From: Marasmius tenuissimus
Taxonomy: Eukaryota; Basidiomycota; Agaricomycetes; Agaricales; Marasmiaceae
Direction of reading: 5' to 3'
DNA length: 64,000 bases
NCBI GenBank assembly: GCA_029532415.1
Contig: JAQOTA010000071.1
Coordinates: forward strand, 1,736,001-1,800,000
The position numbers were made by a program, and so were the translations under genes. Below, in pieces: positions 42,741-53,646 of the stretch; within the stretch, counting starts at the first letter, position 1; every line of letters begins with the position of its first letter. Under the pieces are notes generated by a model. It saw nothing but the letters and a program-made list of their open reading frames with translations, did no database searches and was not told the origin of the DNA.

Positions 42741-43555
42741 TTCTTCAGGTGATCTTCCAATGGATTAGCAGAAAATTGCGAAAGCTCTGTAACAGCATAG
42801 GCAATATCTGGACGAGTGCCAAGCATGATATACAAAAGCAATCCAATCACTGATTGATATTGAGCGCAACGTTCGGGATCAACAGGACCTTTGTTGGGTT
42901 GTGGAATATAGCCAGCAGGAAGAGGAGTATCTGCTGCTTTTGCATTCTGCATGCCAAATCGCTTTAAGACCTTCTTCAAGTAGTCGGTCTGGTCAAGAAG
43001 GATTTTACGGCCTTTGCATTGAATACGCATGCACAAGAACTCCTTTGCTTCTCCCAAATCACGGTGTTCCCAATGAGCCATACACTTGGCTTTCTTCTTA
43101 TCGACAAAGGCTTTGTTGGGTCCAAGGAATAATGCATCGTCAACATAAATCAAGGCGATACATTCTTCACCAGTCTTACAATATTTGCAGATGAAGAGAC
43201 CTGCATCAGAAGTCAGGTGTTTGAAGCCCATTACTTCCATGGACAAATTGAGAGTACGCCACCACTCAAGAGTGGCTTGCTTCAGTCCATATAATGCACG
43301 GCAAAGGCAATAGACTTTGCCTTCCTGACCCTTAACCTTGAAACCTTCAGGTTGATCCATATAGATCTCTTCTTTAAGTTCGCTATTGAGGAAAGCATTC
43401 TTCACATCCAATGCCTGAATGTGCCAGTTTGTGAGAGCTGCTAATGCAAGCATCATCTGTACAGTTTCAAACTGCACAACTGGTGAGAAGATCTCATCAA
43501 AGTCAACACCTTCGACCTGAGAGAAACCCTTGGCAACAAGTTGAGCTTTCTTTCA
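42659..43555 (-). pseudogene. Copia copy 2 reverse transcriptase segment
   Basis: RVT_2 domain with VKNAFLNSELKEEIYM and the catalytic YVDDALFLG intact. Upstream, the codon that is CGA (Arg) in copy 1 at about 5290 is TGA here (about 43555), a direct CGA to TGA change. It therefore cannot be translated as one polyprotein. Confidence 0.8.
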
Positions 43556-43678
43556 ACCGTCTGACTTAATGTCAAACACCCATCTATTCTTGACAGCCTT
43601 GCAACCTTTAGGTAGGTCAACCAATTCGAAGACCTTGCGCTTGCAAAGAGCCTCTAGTTCATCGCAGCAAGTGGCCTT

Positions 43679-45199
43679 CTATTCTCTCTGCTGCTCAGCT
43701 GGCAGCTTCAGTATGTCACAGAGAGTCCACTCTTGAACGTGAGACATATCGGTGAGGTCATCATGAATGGGAACTGCCCGATTTAACAGATAAATCACGA
43801 AACCTACTCCCCCTTCCTGGGATAATTGTTGCACTAAGCTATTGGGCTGACTCCCCCTGGAGTTACACATGGTAGACAGACTGGCATGATTAGTCCCAGG
43901 AACCTTTCTGGGTCTGCCTCTCCTACAAGTAGTAGGTGGATCCATGGGTTCTCTATCACCCGTGGCATCTCTCCATGTAGAATTTTTCTCCATATCACGC
44001 ACAATGCGCGAGGGATTATTTGGGTCTTGTTGTTCACCAAATATGTTATCAGGTTGCTTAGTACCCATCCGTTTCCTGCCTGAACGCCTTGGAGGCAGAG
44101 ACTGCTCTTGTCCACCCACTGGTGTAGGTGGCCTGGGAGGCTGGAACGGAGGATCAGGATCAGGATGTTGATGTTCACCCTGAGGTACAGGACCATCTCT
44201 ATCATTGTCATGAGAAGATTATGATTGCTTTGGAAGGTTCTTGAGAGAATAAAGATGCATTATTAGACATCTTCATGAAGACATATCCTTTCATGCCTTC
44301 CTGAAAACCGATGAAGGTCATCAGTTCCGAACGCGGAGATAGTTTGTTGACTCAATGCTTTTCCGGAATAAACGCATACGCTGCACATCCAAAGACTCGG
44401 AGATCCAAAACATCCGGTGCACTGCCATGCAACTTCTCATGCGGGGTCAACCAACATAAACACTGGGACAGCGTCCGATTGTGAAGTGCAACAGCGTGCA
44501 ACACATAGAATTCCCACCAAGAAGGTGGAAGACAAGCATCAAAGCAAAGAGCTTGAGCTTTCTTGACAATGGTCCAATTGAACCATTCTGCACAGCCATT
44601 CTGTTCCAGCGTATATGGAATGCTGGTCAGAATTTTGATACCATGCTCCTTTAGTACATCATTGAAGGCATCTGATTTGTACTCTCTCCCTCCATCAGAC
44701 ATCCATACCTTAATATCAACACCAAATTGCACCTTCACCATAGCGATAAAGTCACAGAGCATTTTGACAGAGTCAGATTTGTGTTGCATGAGCATTGTCC
44801 AGCCATGTGAAGTACAGTTGTCAACAAACAACATATACCATTTGTATTTGTGGTACGATTCAGTGGTGAATTGTTTGAGGTCGGAGTGGATTTTCTCAAG
44901 GGTTTTGAGGCACAGGTAGTGGAGTCAGGGAACGATCTGGAGTGCATCTTTCCTTCTGCACATCCTCGGCATAACCGGGTTTTCTTCGGTTTTCGGTTGA
45001 ATTCTAGGAAGTTCTTAGTATGCTTCCAAGCTTTATCCAGAGCCTTGTCTGAACAATGTCCGAAACGTCTGTGTAGAACCTTGTAGTCAACTTTATCCAT
45101 CGTTGACTTGGCCATTAAGCTACGAGCAGAGGCTTTCTGTGAGCTAACCCAAAAGATGGTTTGACCAGGCGTAAGCGGGTAAGATACCAATGACTGGCG
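43679..45199 (-). pseudogene. Copia copy 2 integrase segment
   Basis: Contains HRRFGHCSDKALDKAWKH with CRGCAEGKMHSR (zinc region), FVDNCTSH with the first catalytic Asp (which copy 1 has lost), WMSDGGREY and LEQNGCAEWFN. A 5' stop at 45200-45202 (TGA) separates it from protease, at the same position as in copy 1. Frame breaks occur near 44350 and 44220. The linker to RT (44119-43679) reads FGEQQDPNN where copy 1 has a stop. Confidence 0.75.
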
Positions 45200-46119
45200 T
45201 CAACCCTTATGATAAAAAGCCAATTTGCTAGACAATCCATGTACTTGCAGACCACCTTGCAAGAATTCTCCAAGTGAGAGAAGTCGAATTGACAGAAGCA
45301 GAACATAATAGATAGGATAGAGTCGCGTAATGTGTTCCTCCATACAACCGTCAGATCCTTCAACAGAATGAGAGATGAACACAGTCCCTTTTCCCTTGAT
45401 TTGGATAGGGTTGTCCTTCTGTGCAGTATTTAGCTGCGGTCCATTGTTCATGGGTTCATACTTGGCAAAATCTTTGAGATCATAAGTAAAGTGCGATGAA
45501 GCACCTGAATTGACGATCCACTCTTGCGAGCTTCCAGTCGCCTTCTTTCCCTTACCATTCGCACATGCGGCAAAGTGATCACCAATAAATTGCGCAAATT
45601 TCATACGGGACACAATATTTGAACTACTACGTTTAGAAGCGGCTAATAGAGTGGCGCACTGTAGGTTTGTATCAGTGTTAGAAGAAAGACTGAGATAAGG
45701 CACTTGCCTGTCATCGTCAGATTCCTCAGATCCAATGGAGACTGAATCATACTCAACATCATCGGAAAAACCAGCGGCATCTGTGATCTTGCTGTCAACG
45801 TCCATGGCACTTCCACTCGCAATCTCCGTACGCAAAGAATTGTTAACAGTGTTCAACGCAATATGATCCTCATGTTCAGAGTCGGGGTCCTCATAGAAAG
45901 AATCATAGAGGTCATAAACCTTCTCGACGCTCTTAGCACACTTTGCAGGTGGAGCAGTGGAGAAGGGACCATCAATACGATGCTTGAGGGAGGAAGAGGA
46001 AGCAGCCACATATCCCTGTTCCATAGGCTCAAGGACATGGGCATACTTGGGGACACCAAGATGATCGGCAAGACTGCGAGCAGCCTGAGCATTCTCAAAA
46101 ACAGTACCACTGGAGGTAG
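45200..46119 (-). pseudogene. Copia copy 2 protease and Gag C-terminal segment
   Basis: Continuous frame from the insertion point at 46119 (GTVFENAQAARSLADHLG) to TGA 45200. The protease site reads VNSGASSHF where copy 1 has VDSGASSHF, so the catalytic Asp is changed to Asn. Confidence 0.8.
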
Positions 46120-46581
46120 TGTCACATCCATGCATCTTACCCTGGTCTATCTCACCTGGTCACGTCACACTTGGCTAGTCAAATCACTTCCGGACCTATC
46201 CCGGGTATTTCCGGGCTTTTATTCAAGTCCATTTCAACACTATTCCATCCCCGGCACGCAACCTTCGCTTCCGCAGTTCAGTCTCTCACACCAAGTCCAT
46301 TCCCAAAACCTCCACTACTTCCGCCTCCACTTCCAGGACTCTTTCCATCTTATTCTGACTTGTTCTGACTTTCTTATCTTCGACTTCCGAGATATTCCCA
46401 CGCTCACTTATTCTATTCATATCTTCATTCCATCACGCACATATTCATTTCTGGTTCATTTCCCTTCCAGTACATTTCTCCCTGCATTTGACTTCCATAT
46501 GATACATCAACCTTTCCCGCACTTGACTCACTTGTGATTCATTCATTTACTATAACCCTATATAAGCTCTATACTCCTATC

Positions 46582-47463
46582 TAGTGTTGCCAACAGTCAG
46601 CTCAGCTCAGCTCTGTTGAGGCAGAGGTCCTGCCCACGCAGTGGCAGCATGGGACAGACTAGCTCACCTGGAGATAGGCTTAGAGGCAGCAACGAGAGTA
46701 GTAAAAGTACTAGTATTGCATGTAGATACAGAGCTACTTATATACTATACAGAGGTGGCTGTATCTTCTATAACAGGAGTGACTAGGAATAGCATAGATC
46801 ATAGTGAAACGATTGAAGCATATATGCGGCCCGATACAACGGTCCATATATCCGGTAGTCCGGATTCAACAGGCTCCGGCTCAGGAGCCGCAGCTCAAAC
46901 CAGACTGTGGCTCCATGAGCCATTGACAGGAAGCGGCTCGGCTCTTTGAGCCACTCAGAGCAGCTAAACCGCAGCTCGAGCTACTACAAAAAAAAATTTA
47001 TTCAAGATAAAGTAGAAACCTAATGCATGATACACAGAGCCTATGTGGCCATTTTATATGGAAGCCTTTGGCTTTGAAAGGCTACTGTGCATCAAAAAGC
47101 GGCACCCGCACCTACATAGAGGTTCCCGCATGTGATGACCCACCAGTGGGTCAGCTTTCCCACACCAAGGCTAGGGTTCATCCACCTGAAAATGACTAGC
47201 ATTTGCTAAATTTTTAATGTCTCTGTATTCTGCCTGGTCTAAAATGTCTTTAAAATCATTTACAGAGTCCATATTGTGTTTGAAAACAAAGGGAAACTTG
47301 AACATACTTTGCAGCGGCTCCAACCGGTTAAGCTGGTTCAGAGCTGGTTCAGAGCCGCTCCCGTCATCTGGCTCCTGGTGAGCCATTTTCCCTGAGTGGC
47401 TCCACCCCGGTCCGGCTCAGAGCTGCTCAAGCTGTGGTTCGAGCCGAGCCATTGGGAACACTA
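46582..47463. mobile_element. Non-autonomous hAT-like element, copy 2
   Basis: Ends TAGTGTTGCCAACAG at 46582 and TGGGAACACTA at 47463. The 8-bp flanks CTCCTATC and CTTCTATT match at 6 of 8; the uninterrupted LTR copies (about 12050 and 36015) show the pre-insertion site as one copy of CTTCTATC. Ends share GGCTC/GAGCC repeats with copy 1, but the core is different. It contains a nested solo copia LTR at 46614-46871. A minus-strand frame in the core (VFKHNMDSVNDFKDILDQAE) may be a transposase remnant. Confidence 0.82.
46614..46871 (-). mobile_element. Solo copia LTR (258 bp, minus) in the hAT-like element
   Basis: Full-length minus-strand copy of the copia LTR, TGTTGAGGCAG to GGATTCAACA, retaining the 23-bp block missing from 6699-6933. 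Flanking pentamers are AGCTC (46609-46613) and GGCTC (46872-46876), one mismatch. Confidence 0.9.
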
Positions 47464-47754
47464 CTTCTATTCTGTATCTTGAGACTCGAAATCAACCAGA
47501 ATCAACCTGGATCAACCAGGATTCACCTGGATACTCCTCTATCATGTTTTTCCTTCTCTCTCACAACTTGTCCTCTTAGTCTAGTAGAAGGACAGCTCAG
47601 TTCATTGTGCTGTTGGCAAAACCTTCAGCTACTGTCTGCTCTAGATCCGTTGCTCCCACACTCCTTCATCTTATCTCTTTCCTATCCATCTATCCAACAG
47701 CATATAAAACCCCATATCTTATCTTATCCCTATCCGATCTGCACGATCCTAACA

Positions 47755-48128
47755 GGTAGCACCAGAGAAACGCTGCATGTGGAGTGGATCCCGGGATCGG
47801 TCTGCAGGATGTAAGACAGATGGAGTGTCAGGAACAATGGGGGGTGAGGAGATGGACAAATGAGCAAGGGACACAATATGAGAATGACCCTTGTGAGAGG
47901 AGTCACCCTTGTTGTCCTGAGAATCACCCTTCTTCCTGCCACGTTGGTTGTTCTTCTTCTTCTGGTCGTTATTGTTATTAGACTGGTTGTTATTGTTAGA
48001 CAATGACGAAGGAGGATTGGACTGCTGGTTAAACTTCGGGTCCTTGTCCTTCTTCTTGACAGAAGAAATGTGCGACGTGAGAGGAGCAGGTTTCCAAGCT
48101 TTGTAGTGGTTAATGACGGCATCACGAG
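47755..48128 (-). pseudogene. Copia copy 2 Gag N-proximal segment
   Basis: Encodes the poly-Asn and Lys-rich part of Gag (SNNNNQSNNNNDQKKKNNQR, then GHSHIVSLAHLSISSPPIVP), equal to about 2190-2570 of copy 1. It is the upstream continuation of 46119 across the nested LTR. It ends abruptly at 48128 against LTR D. Confidence 0.8.
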
Positions 48129-48844
48129 TGTTACATCCATGCCGGTTCCAGGGTTTCCAAAGGCTTCCATCTACCTTCCGGAGATCCCGATACTCGGAGT
48201 CTACTTTATGTTTCTCTTTCCTTCACAATCCTTTCCGAAACATGACTTTGGATTCCAATGTTGTGTCCCCGGTACTTACAGATCGGAGATACATATACAC
48301 CATTCATTTCCGAGGAGTTGGTAGGCTCTGCATTCCGACATTCCGCTTTCCATTCTATCATGACTCATCCTGTACATTCCATTCTGACACTTCATTTCCG
48401 ATTCATCTCCGACTCCAGGACTTTGCCCTCCGTCTCAGATCCCGTACTGTACATACATTCTCTCCCGCCCTTGACTCACCTCCAGTACTACGATTGCCAG
48501 AACCTCTTCGGAGGTCTTGGAAATTGATACATATATAAGCTAGATACTTCACGACTTGTATTCCTCAGAATTAAAATCAACCTGGTTTCCGTTTTATCTC
48601 ATTCGCCTCATTCTGTCTCTTATCTCTATCTCTTCTATCTCTTTATCTTCCTTTCCCTCCTGGTCAAGGACAACTCAACTCAATGGTGTCGTTGGCAAAA
48701 CCTTCAACTATTGTCCAACCATCCGATTGGCCTTCCGGTCATTGGAATCTCTCTCCAGTCCTGACAGGTCCATTCCAGCACGTTGGCTTCCGTCTCTTAC
48801 GCTCAGACTTCCGTCTGGGCTGTCATATCTGCACAATCCTAACA
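48129..48844 (+). repeat. LTR D, diverged relative of family A (716 bp)
   Basis: Starts TGTTACATCCATGCCGG and ends GCACAATCCTAACA. The central part is alignable with family A (GGCAAAACCTTCAACTATTG against GGCAAAACCTTCAGCTACTG). Flanks ACGAG and CTGGT do not match. The next bases, CTGGTGTTCACTTTC, could be a primer-binding site beginning TGG, so this may be a 5' LTR with part of its internal region following. Confidence 0.7.
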
Positions 48845-49430
48845 CTGGTGTTCACTTTCAGCAGTCTCCATGCCCCTTTTATTCTCTTTCACAGTTAAAA
48901 GATCTTTGTGAGTGACTTTGAGTCACATCCTTCTTTCATATTTATCCCTGCCCAGGTCATTCTGTTGTCCTATTCTCATTCTCTGGTACCTTGCTGTTGC
49001 AGGGTCTATTCAGTTATTGTAGTTCCCTGCTGTTGTTGCACATTTCTTTGTTCACACTAGTGTTCACTTTTCCAGCAGTTCCCCACACCCCTTCCATTCT
49101 CTTTTGTGCTTAGAGGATCTCTGTGAATGGCTTCAAGTCAATTGACCATTGCTTCACATCCTTCTCTCTTACTTATTCCTGTCCAGTCTGTTCCATTGTC
49201 TTATTCTTGTTTTCCTTGGTATCTTGTTCTTGTGGAGTCTGTTCAGTTATCCCAGTTCCCTGCTGTTCTTTTTCTGTTCACACTAGTGTTCACTTTTTCT
49301 GATAGTATTTTCATTACAACTATCAGTACTTAATAAATATACTGTTCTTTGACCTTGTTCACTGTGTTCACTCAAATTTGGTGTCAACCCAAGATGTTCT
49401 GTGAGGCTTGTCCTGTTATAGACACTTATC
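48845..49430 (+). repeat. Two diverged tandem units after LTR D
   Basis: About 48845-49061 and 49062-49291 are two copies of a 220-230 bp unit. Both start with (A)CT(G/A)GTGTTCACTTT, then CAGCAG, then CATTCTCTTT..., then CACATCCTTC, and end TTCCCTGCTGTT...TTGTTCACA. A third start (CACTAGTGTTCACTTTTTC) follows at about 49291. No coding sequence. It may be the leader region of the element whose LTR is D. Confidence 0.55.
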
Positions 49431-49471
49431 TAGGTACATGAGAAGTGTTTGCTTTTCTAATGATGTAATCT

Positions 49472-49569
49472 CAGTACTTCTATCTCTCTTGTTGTGCCTC
49501 TAAGCCTAACTCCAGGTGAGCTAGTCTGTCCCATGCTACCACTGCATGAGCAGGACCTCTGCCTCAACA
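49472..49569 (+). repeat. 3' fragment of a copia LTR
   Basis: The last 98 bp of the copia LTR (CAGTACTTCTATCTCTCTTG to CTGCCTCAACA) in plus orientation, without its 5' part. Confidence 0.75.
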
Positions 49570-49691
49570 TCAACCACACACATGCAAAGAATTCAAACTC
49601 AAACAGCTGGCAAGTGCTCTTTTTGATGCCTTGTCAAAGTTGCCAATCATTTGGCTGGGCAGAACCCATCTGCCAGAGCTAAACTTCATGG
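49570..49691 (+). pseudogene. Exon-like fragment downstream of the LTR fragment
   Basis: One frame is open and protein-like, with FKLKQLASALFDALSKLPII and WLGRTHLPELNFM, ending at a GTTTGT donor-like site at about 49692. It begins directly at the LTR fragment, so the upstream part was probably removed. Not recognised. Confidence 0.3.
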
Positions 49692-50219
49692 TTTGTCACT
49701 TTTTCACTTCTCCACTTATTTGAGCACCTCCACCAGGTTGCTCCAGCATCACTTACTCATGCTTTAAGAAACTGATAACTTCACAAAAGTAAGCCATAGC
49801 ATATCAGGTATGAGTACACCAAGTCATAGTGTGAATGGGAAAGAAATGAAAAAGTTTTTCTATAGTGACATTTTGTTTTTCACTTCTGGTGCAATTATAG
49901 TAGCAAAGAAAGAATGATCAATATTCAAGAGCTACACCAGACATTCATAGACACCAGTCTATAGATTTGTGCCTCATAGACTATCACCTGAGTACACTTC
50001 TGAACAAGCACCAGGTCAATCTGAGCTATCAAACAATCAATCATGCTGGTGACAAGTACTTGCTAATAATACAAAGGTACCCACTACAAACATAAGATAG
50101 AGATATAATGATTCATCAAGAGGACTGAGGCGGAATGGAATAGCTCAAGTTTTGCCGTTGCGTCGGAGAGTGCTGCTGTTGCCACGGACAGTCAGTTAGT
50201 CTTGGCATCAAACAAAATG
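49692..50219. other. Boundary stretch, no gene recognised
   Basis: Non-coding by eye. The last about 100 bp are likely the 3' UTR of the Zn2Cys6 gene. This marks the switch from repeat-rich to gene-dense sequence. Confidence 0.4.
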
Positions 50220-53200
50220 TCATGGGATACGAACATTCATCCACACACCCACAGCAGGTGCTGACGTGTTTGTCGGAGACGAAACACCTACACTTCCATC
50301 CCTTTCCTCCGACATATATGTGTCTGCATTTTGCTGCGAAGCCGCTGCCGCTGCTAAGAGATGAGCGTAGTCCTGGTTGCTATTACCTGCAGCGCCGTTG
50401 TGACCATTAGCCGGGGGAGTCGCTTCGGGATAGAAAGGATAGAACAGCGTCGCAGGGACCTCAACCATACTTTTCTCTCCGCCGCCAGAGGCACTTGCTG
50501 CTGTCGGAAGGCCACTCATAGTTGCTGTGATCCCATTGATTGGTCGTTGATGAGGGCTATAGACCGTCGGGACCCCAGTAGAACCTCCATTACCACTATA
50601 TGTTGGTGAAGCAACAGTGATCTGTGGGCTGTTCGCTAGACTGAGAGTTGGTGAACGGGTGTCTTCATCCCATTCAGGCTCTGAGAGCAACACCGGATGC
50701 GTTGCGGGACCGATTTGCTGTAAACTGACGTCCATGATTCGCTCGGCCAAACGAGCGATGAGCGGATGACCGCCGTTGACGTCCTTACGTTCCCAACGCC
50801 ACCTGAAACGAGGAAGCATATCTAGAGCGAGCCAGACGTCTTCGATAGCCATGTGGTTTGGGAGACAGTCGCACTTGGACATACGACCGTATAGAATAAC
50901 CATGGCAGCAATGTGCAATGGAATGGGAGAAGTGAAGAAGGCAATGTCGGGGAATTTGATGAGTTGACTGTGCACGATAATCGTGTTGTGGGAAGTGATT
51001 ATCGCTGCAGCGCATGTCAGTAATTTGAACGAGGTAGTCCTGAGAACGTACCATCAACCAAAGCCTTTCGTCTTTCGGTATACGAAAGTTCCCTCAAGCT
51101 GAACAATGCACGAAGCAGCAAGATACGGGCTATCCCTAGCTTCAACAGTGTCAGTCCCTCATCCTCCGTGATTTCCTCGACCAACTTGGTCCTCCTCTCC
51201 AGTGGCCAATCGTCAGTGCCCCCGAAGTAATTCTTATATCGCTCTGGAAGGCTTCTCCTAAATTCTTGCATGCTCTTGATGATTCTGGTCGCATTCCGCA
51301 TGATTGTGTCGCCGCTTTGCCTAGACGGGGAGTACAACGAATTTATTATATCTGCCTGAATTTCGGCAATGGGGAAAGAAAGTTCGAAATGTTCGGAGAA
51401 TTCTGGATGTGCACTTCTGTGCTTTGAACGAGTCGGACGAGGGGTATTAGAATCAGAAGGAGCAATTGCGAGGGGCCGACCAAGCAAGATAGAGGTGCCT
51501 CGATCGTGCACGAGCACGATGCCCCATAAGCGGATCCGCAGTTCGCATTCTTCGTCAGTGAAGAGACGTTTCTGCTCAGGAGGGATGGCGTTGTTCGGTT
51601 GTGTCTGGGTGGTGGGGTCGTGATGAAGCCCTAGTTCGATGGAAAGGCGGACAAGACTTCCAACCAATCGCCACAAAGTCCGGCCTTGTCGCTGAACGAG
51701 GGTATGAGTGCGTAATCCTGATAATGCTGATACAACTCACCTCGGTGTATAAATACCAATGTAGAAGTATGAGAGCCTGCAAGCTCGAAATCGTGACTTT
51801 GAGCTCAGGCTTGACGGCCAAAGCCATCTCAAAAAAGTCCTCATGATGTGGCCAGTCCGCAGGCATCAACTTCTTCGTCATCGAAGGGCTCATCTGCGGA
51901 TTCGCCTCTTCCTTCAGTCCATTCTCGTCCACGCTCGACGAGCGATCGTTCAACTCGCTCAACGTGCCGAGAGCGAGGACCAGGTAGACACTACAAATGA
52001 ATCCCGGATCGTGGGAGCTAGCCTTTTCAGCGTACAGGTCATTCAAAGCTGCATCGAAGTTCTTCTTCAGAAAGACGGGCCGGTGACGGTTGAGCCTCGT
52101 GAAGTAAACTTGGGTTACTTGCTGAACCATGGTCCGGTCCTTGGGTAGCCACACTTCGACGGACTGGGAACTGCCAGGAGTTCCATTGAGGGAAATAGGA
52201 GGGCGTTGATTGGAAGAACGACGAAGGGACACGGTCCGCCATTTGACACTGTCACGGGGCGAAGAGGTCTCGTGGAACGCACGGTCGCGGCCTGAATCAA
52301 GCCCATTGTTTCCAACGGCGAGATCTTCCATATCGGCATGACTTGAATTGAGCTGTGCTGGATTTAGATCGTTCACTATAGCTGGAGATACACCAAAGCT
52401 TTTTGCGAGAGCCTGAGTGAGGTATCAGCCAAAGAGTAGAGGAGAAAGCACTGCAAGGACATACATGAGTACTAGACATATCGTTTGCCTTGGGGTCTTG
52501 TCCAACAATTTCTGGAGGTGGTACAGCACGGGGCGGAGACGCTACCGGTGACGCCACCGTTGGTTGAGAGGGCCCCGGCGCTGGTACTGCAGGTGGCGGC
52601 GGCGGTGGATGAGAGAGGGGACCATAAGCGGTTCCCGGAGGCGGGGGAGGGGGAAAGGGTGGGTGAAGATGAGGATTGTACGCGGGATGACCCGGGATGG
52701 GATAAGGAGGATAACCTGGAGGGGGAGGCATCATAGGATAGCCGGGAGGTGGCGGCATCATTGCTGGGGGATACATATGAGGCGGAGGCGGAGGCGGGGG
52801 CGGTATGTCAGTACCATGAGGGTTTATAGCGTTCAGGTCGACCCCCTCATGAGCGAGAATTTCCTCCAGACGATCCATCGAAAAATTAGGCACATGTCGT
52901 TTGAGTAAAGCATCACACTGGGCAATAATCGTTTCGAGACGCTCAGTGTGACCTCTCGGGGTCAATGTTTGCCTATGCCTGTCTTCTTGTTGACAGGGAG
53001 TACCAGCAGTAACGCAGGCAGTACAACGAGGATGTTTTGAATCGCACTGCAGCAGCGGAAAATATCAGAAAAAATGCAAAAGACGAGGGCGTAACAATGA
53101 CAGAGCATGGACAGGGAAATATGGAGACAACATGGAAGTTGCCGAGGGAGGGTACTGCCTGACGGGACTTGCCTTGATTTTCTTTCCTCTGCACCGTGCA

Positions 53201-53445
53201 CATGCCTCATGGGACCTCCGAAGTCGTCTCGGCTCTGAGGATGAACCGTCCTCATCACCAGCATTTTTTCTGCGACGTTTGGCTGGACGAACAAGTGTGC
53301 CAGAACCACCTGCTGTACTAATAGGCGACCCGTTGTCGTTATCTGTTGGTGGTGGAGATTGTTGTTGATCAGTCATCGCAGAATCCATAACTAAAGCGGC
53401 GTGAAGTGAGGAAGACGATGCAGAGAATGAAGGATCGTGCTGCAT
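50220..53445 (-). CDS. Zn2Cys6 fungal-specific transcription factor
   Basis: Exons: 53445-53173, 53046-52465, 52412-51741, 51691-51052, 51004-50220; phases join and give about 983 residues. An alternative start is ATG 53388 (MDSAMTDQQQ). A binuclear zinc cluster spans residues 82-109, CARCRGKKIKC...RCTACVTAGTPC, with C-x2-C-x6-C-x6-C-x2-C-x6-C spacing, preceded by a basic stretch (KRRRK). A Pro-rich low-complexity region follows, with long Pro runs around residues 150-230. The fungal_trans regulatory domain covers roughly residues 350-700 (LHWYLYTERQGRTLWRLVGS, LSIELGLHHD). The C-terminus is Ser/Pro/Ala rich. It acts in the nucleus as a DNA-binding regulator; the targets are unknown. The first intron (53172-53047) is of GC-AG type and splits the zinc cluster. 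It is divergent from the TMEM41-like gene, 201 bp away. Confidence 0.9.
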
Positions 53446-53646
53446 ACACGACGTTCGCTAAGCTGAGAGCGATGAGCAATGATGCGTGCACACAGTGCTC
53501 GACGATGAGGAGGGGACCTGGGAATCCGAACTGGCTGGGAGCCTGGTGTATTAGGGCCGAGTTTGCTTAGGTCATCGTCCGTTTCTCTCACTCGCTCACC
53601 CACTTGAGCAGCACAATTTAGGCTCCCATTCCTTTTGCCAGTATCC
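53446..53646. promoter_or_regulatory. Divergent promoter region, Zn2Cys6 factor / TMEM41-like gene
   Basis: The two start codons point away from each other across 201 bp, so 5' UTRs and promoters of both genes must lie here or overlap. No TATA box was seen on either side. Confidence 0.5.

Larger units (their letters stand above)
46120..47754 (+). mobile_element. Solo LTR, family A, carrying nested insertions
   Basis: LTR ends TGTCACATCCATGCATC at 46120 and GATCCTAACA at 47754. Flanked by a perfect duplication GGTAG (46115-46119 and 47755-47759) inside copia copy 2 gag. The LTR itself is 46120-46581 plus 47464-47754; the middle is the hAT-like element. Confidence 0.9.
42143..48128 (-). mobile_element. 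Ty1/copia element, copy 2 (minus), interrupted and 5'-truncated
   Basis: Coding sequence of the same copia family as 868-6933 runs on the minus strand in two blocks, 48128-47755 and 46119-42143, separated by the family A LTR at 46120-47754. The 5' end is lost within gag at 48128, where LTR D starts. At the 3' end, the LTR is reduced to a 28-bp inverted repeat (42143-42170). Stops and a 20-bp deletion in RNase H make it inactive. Confidence 0.9.
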
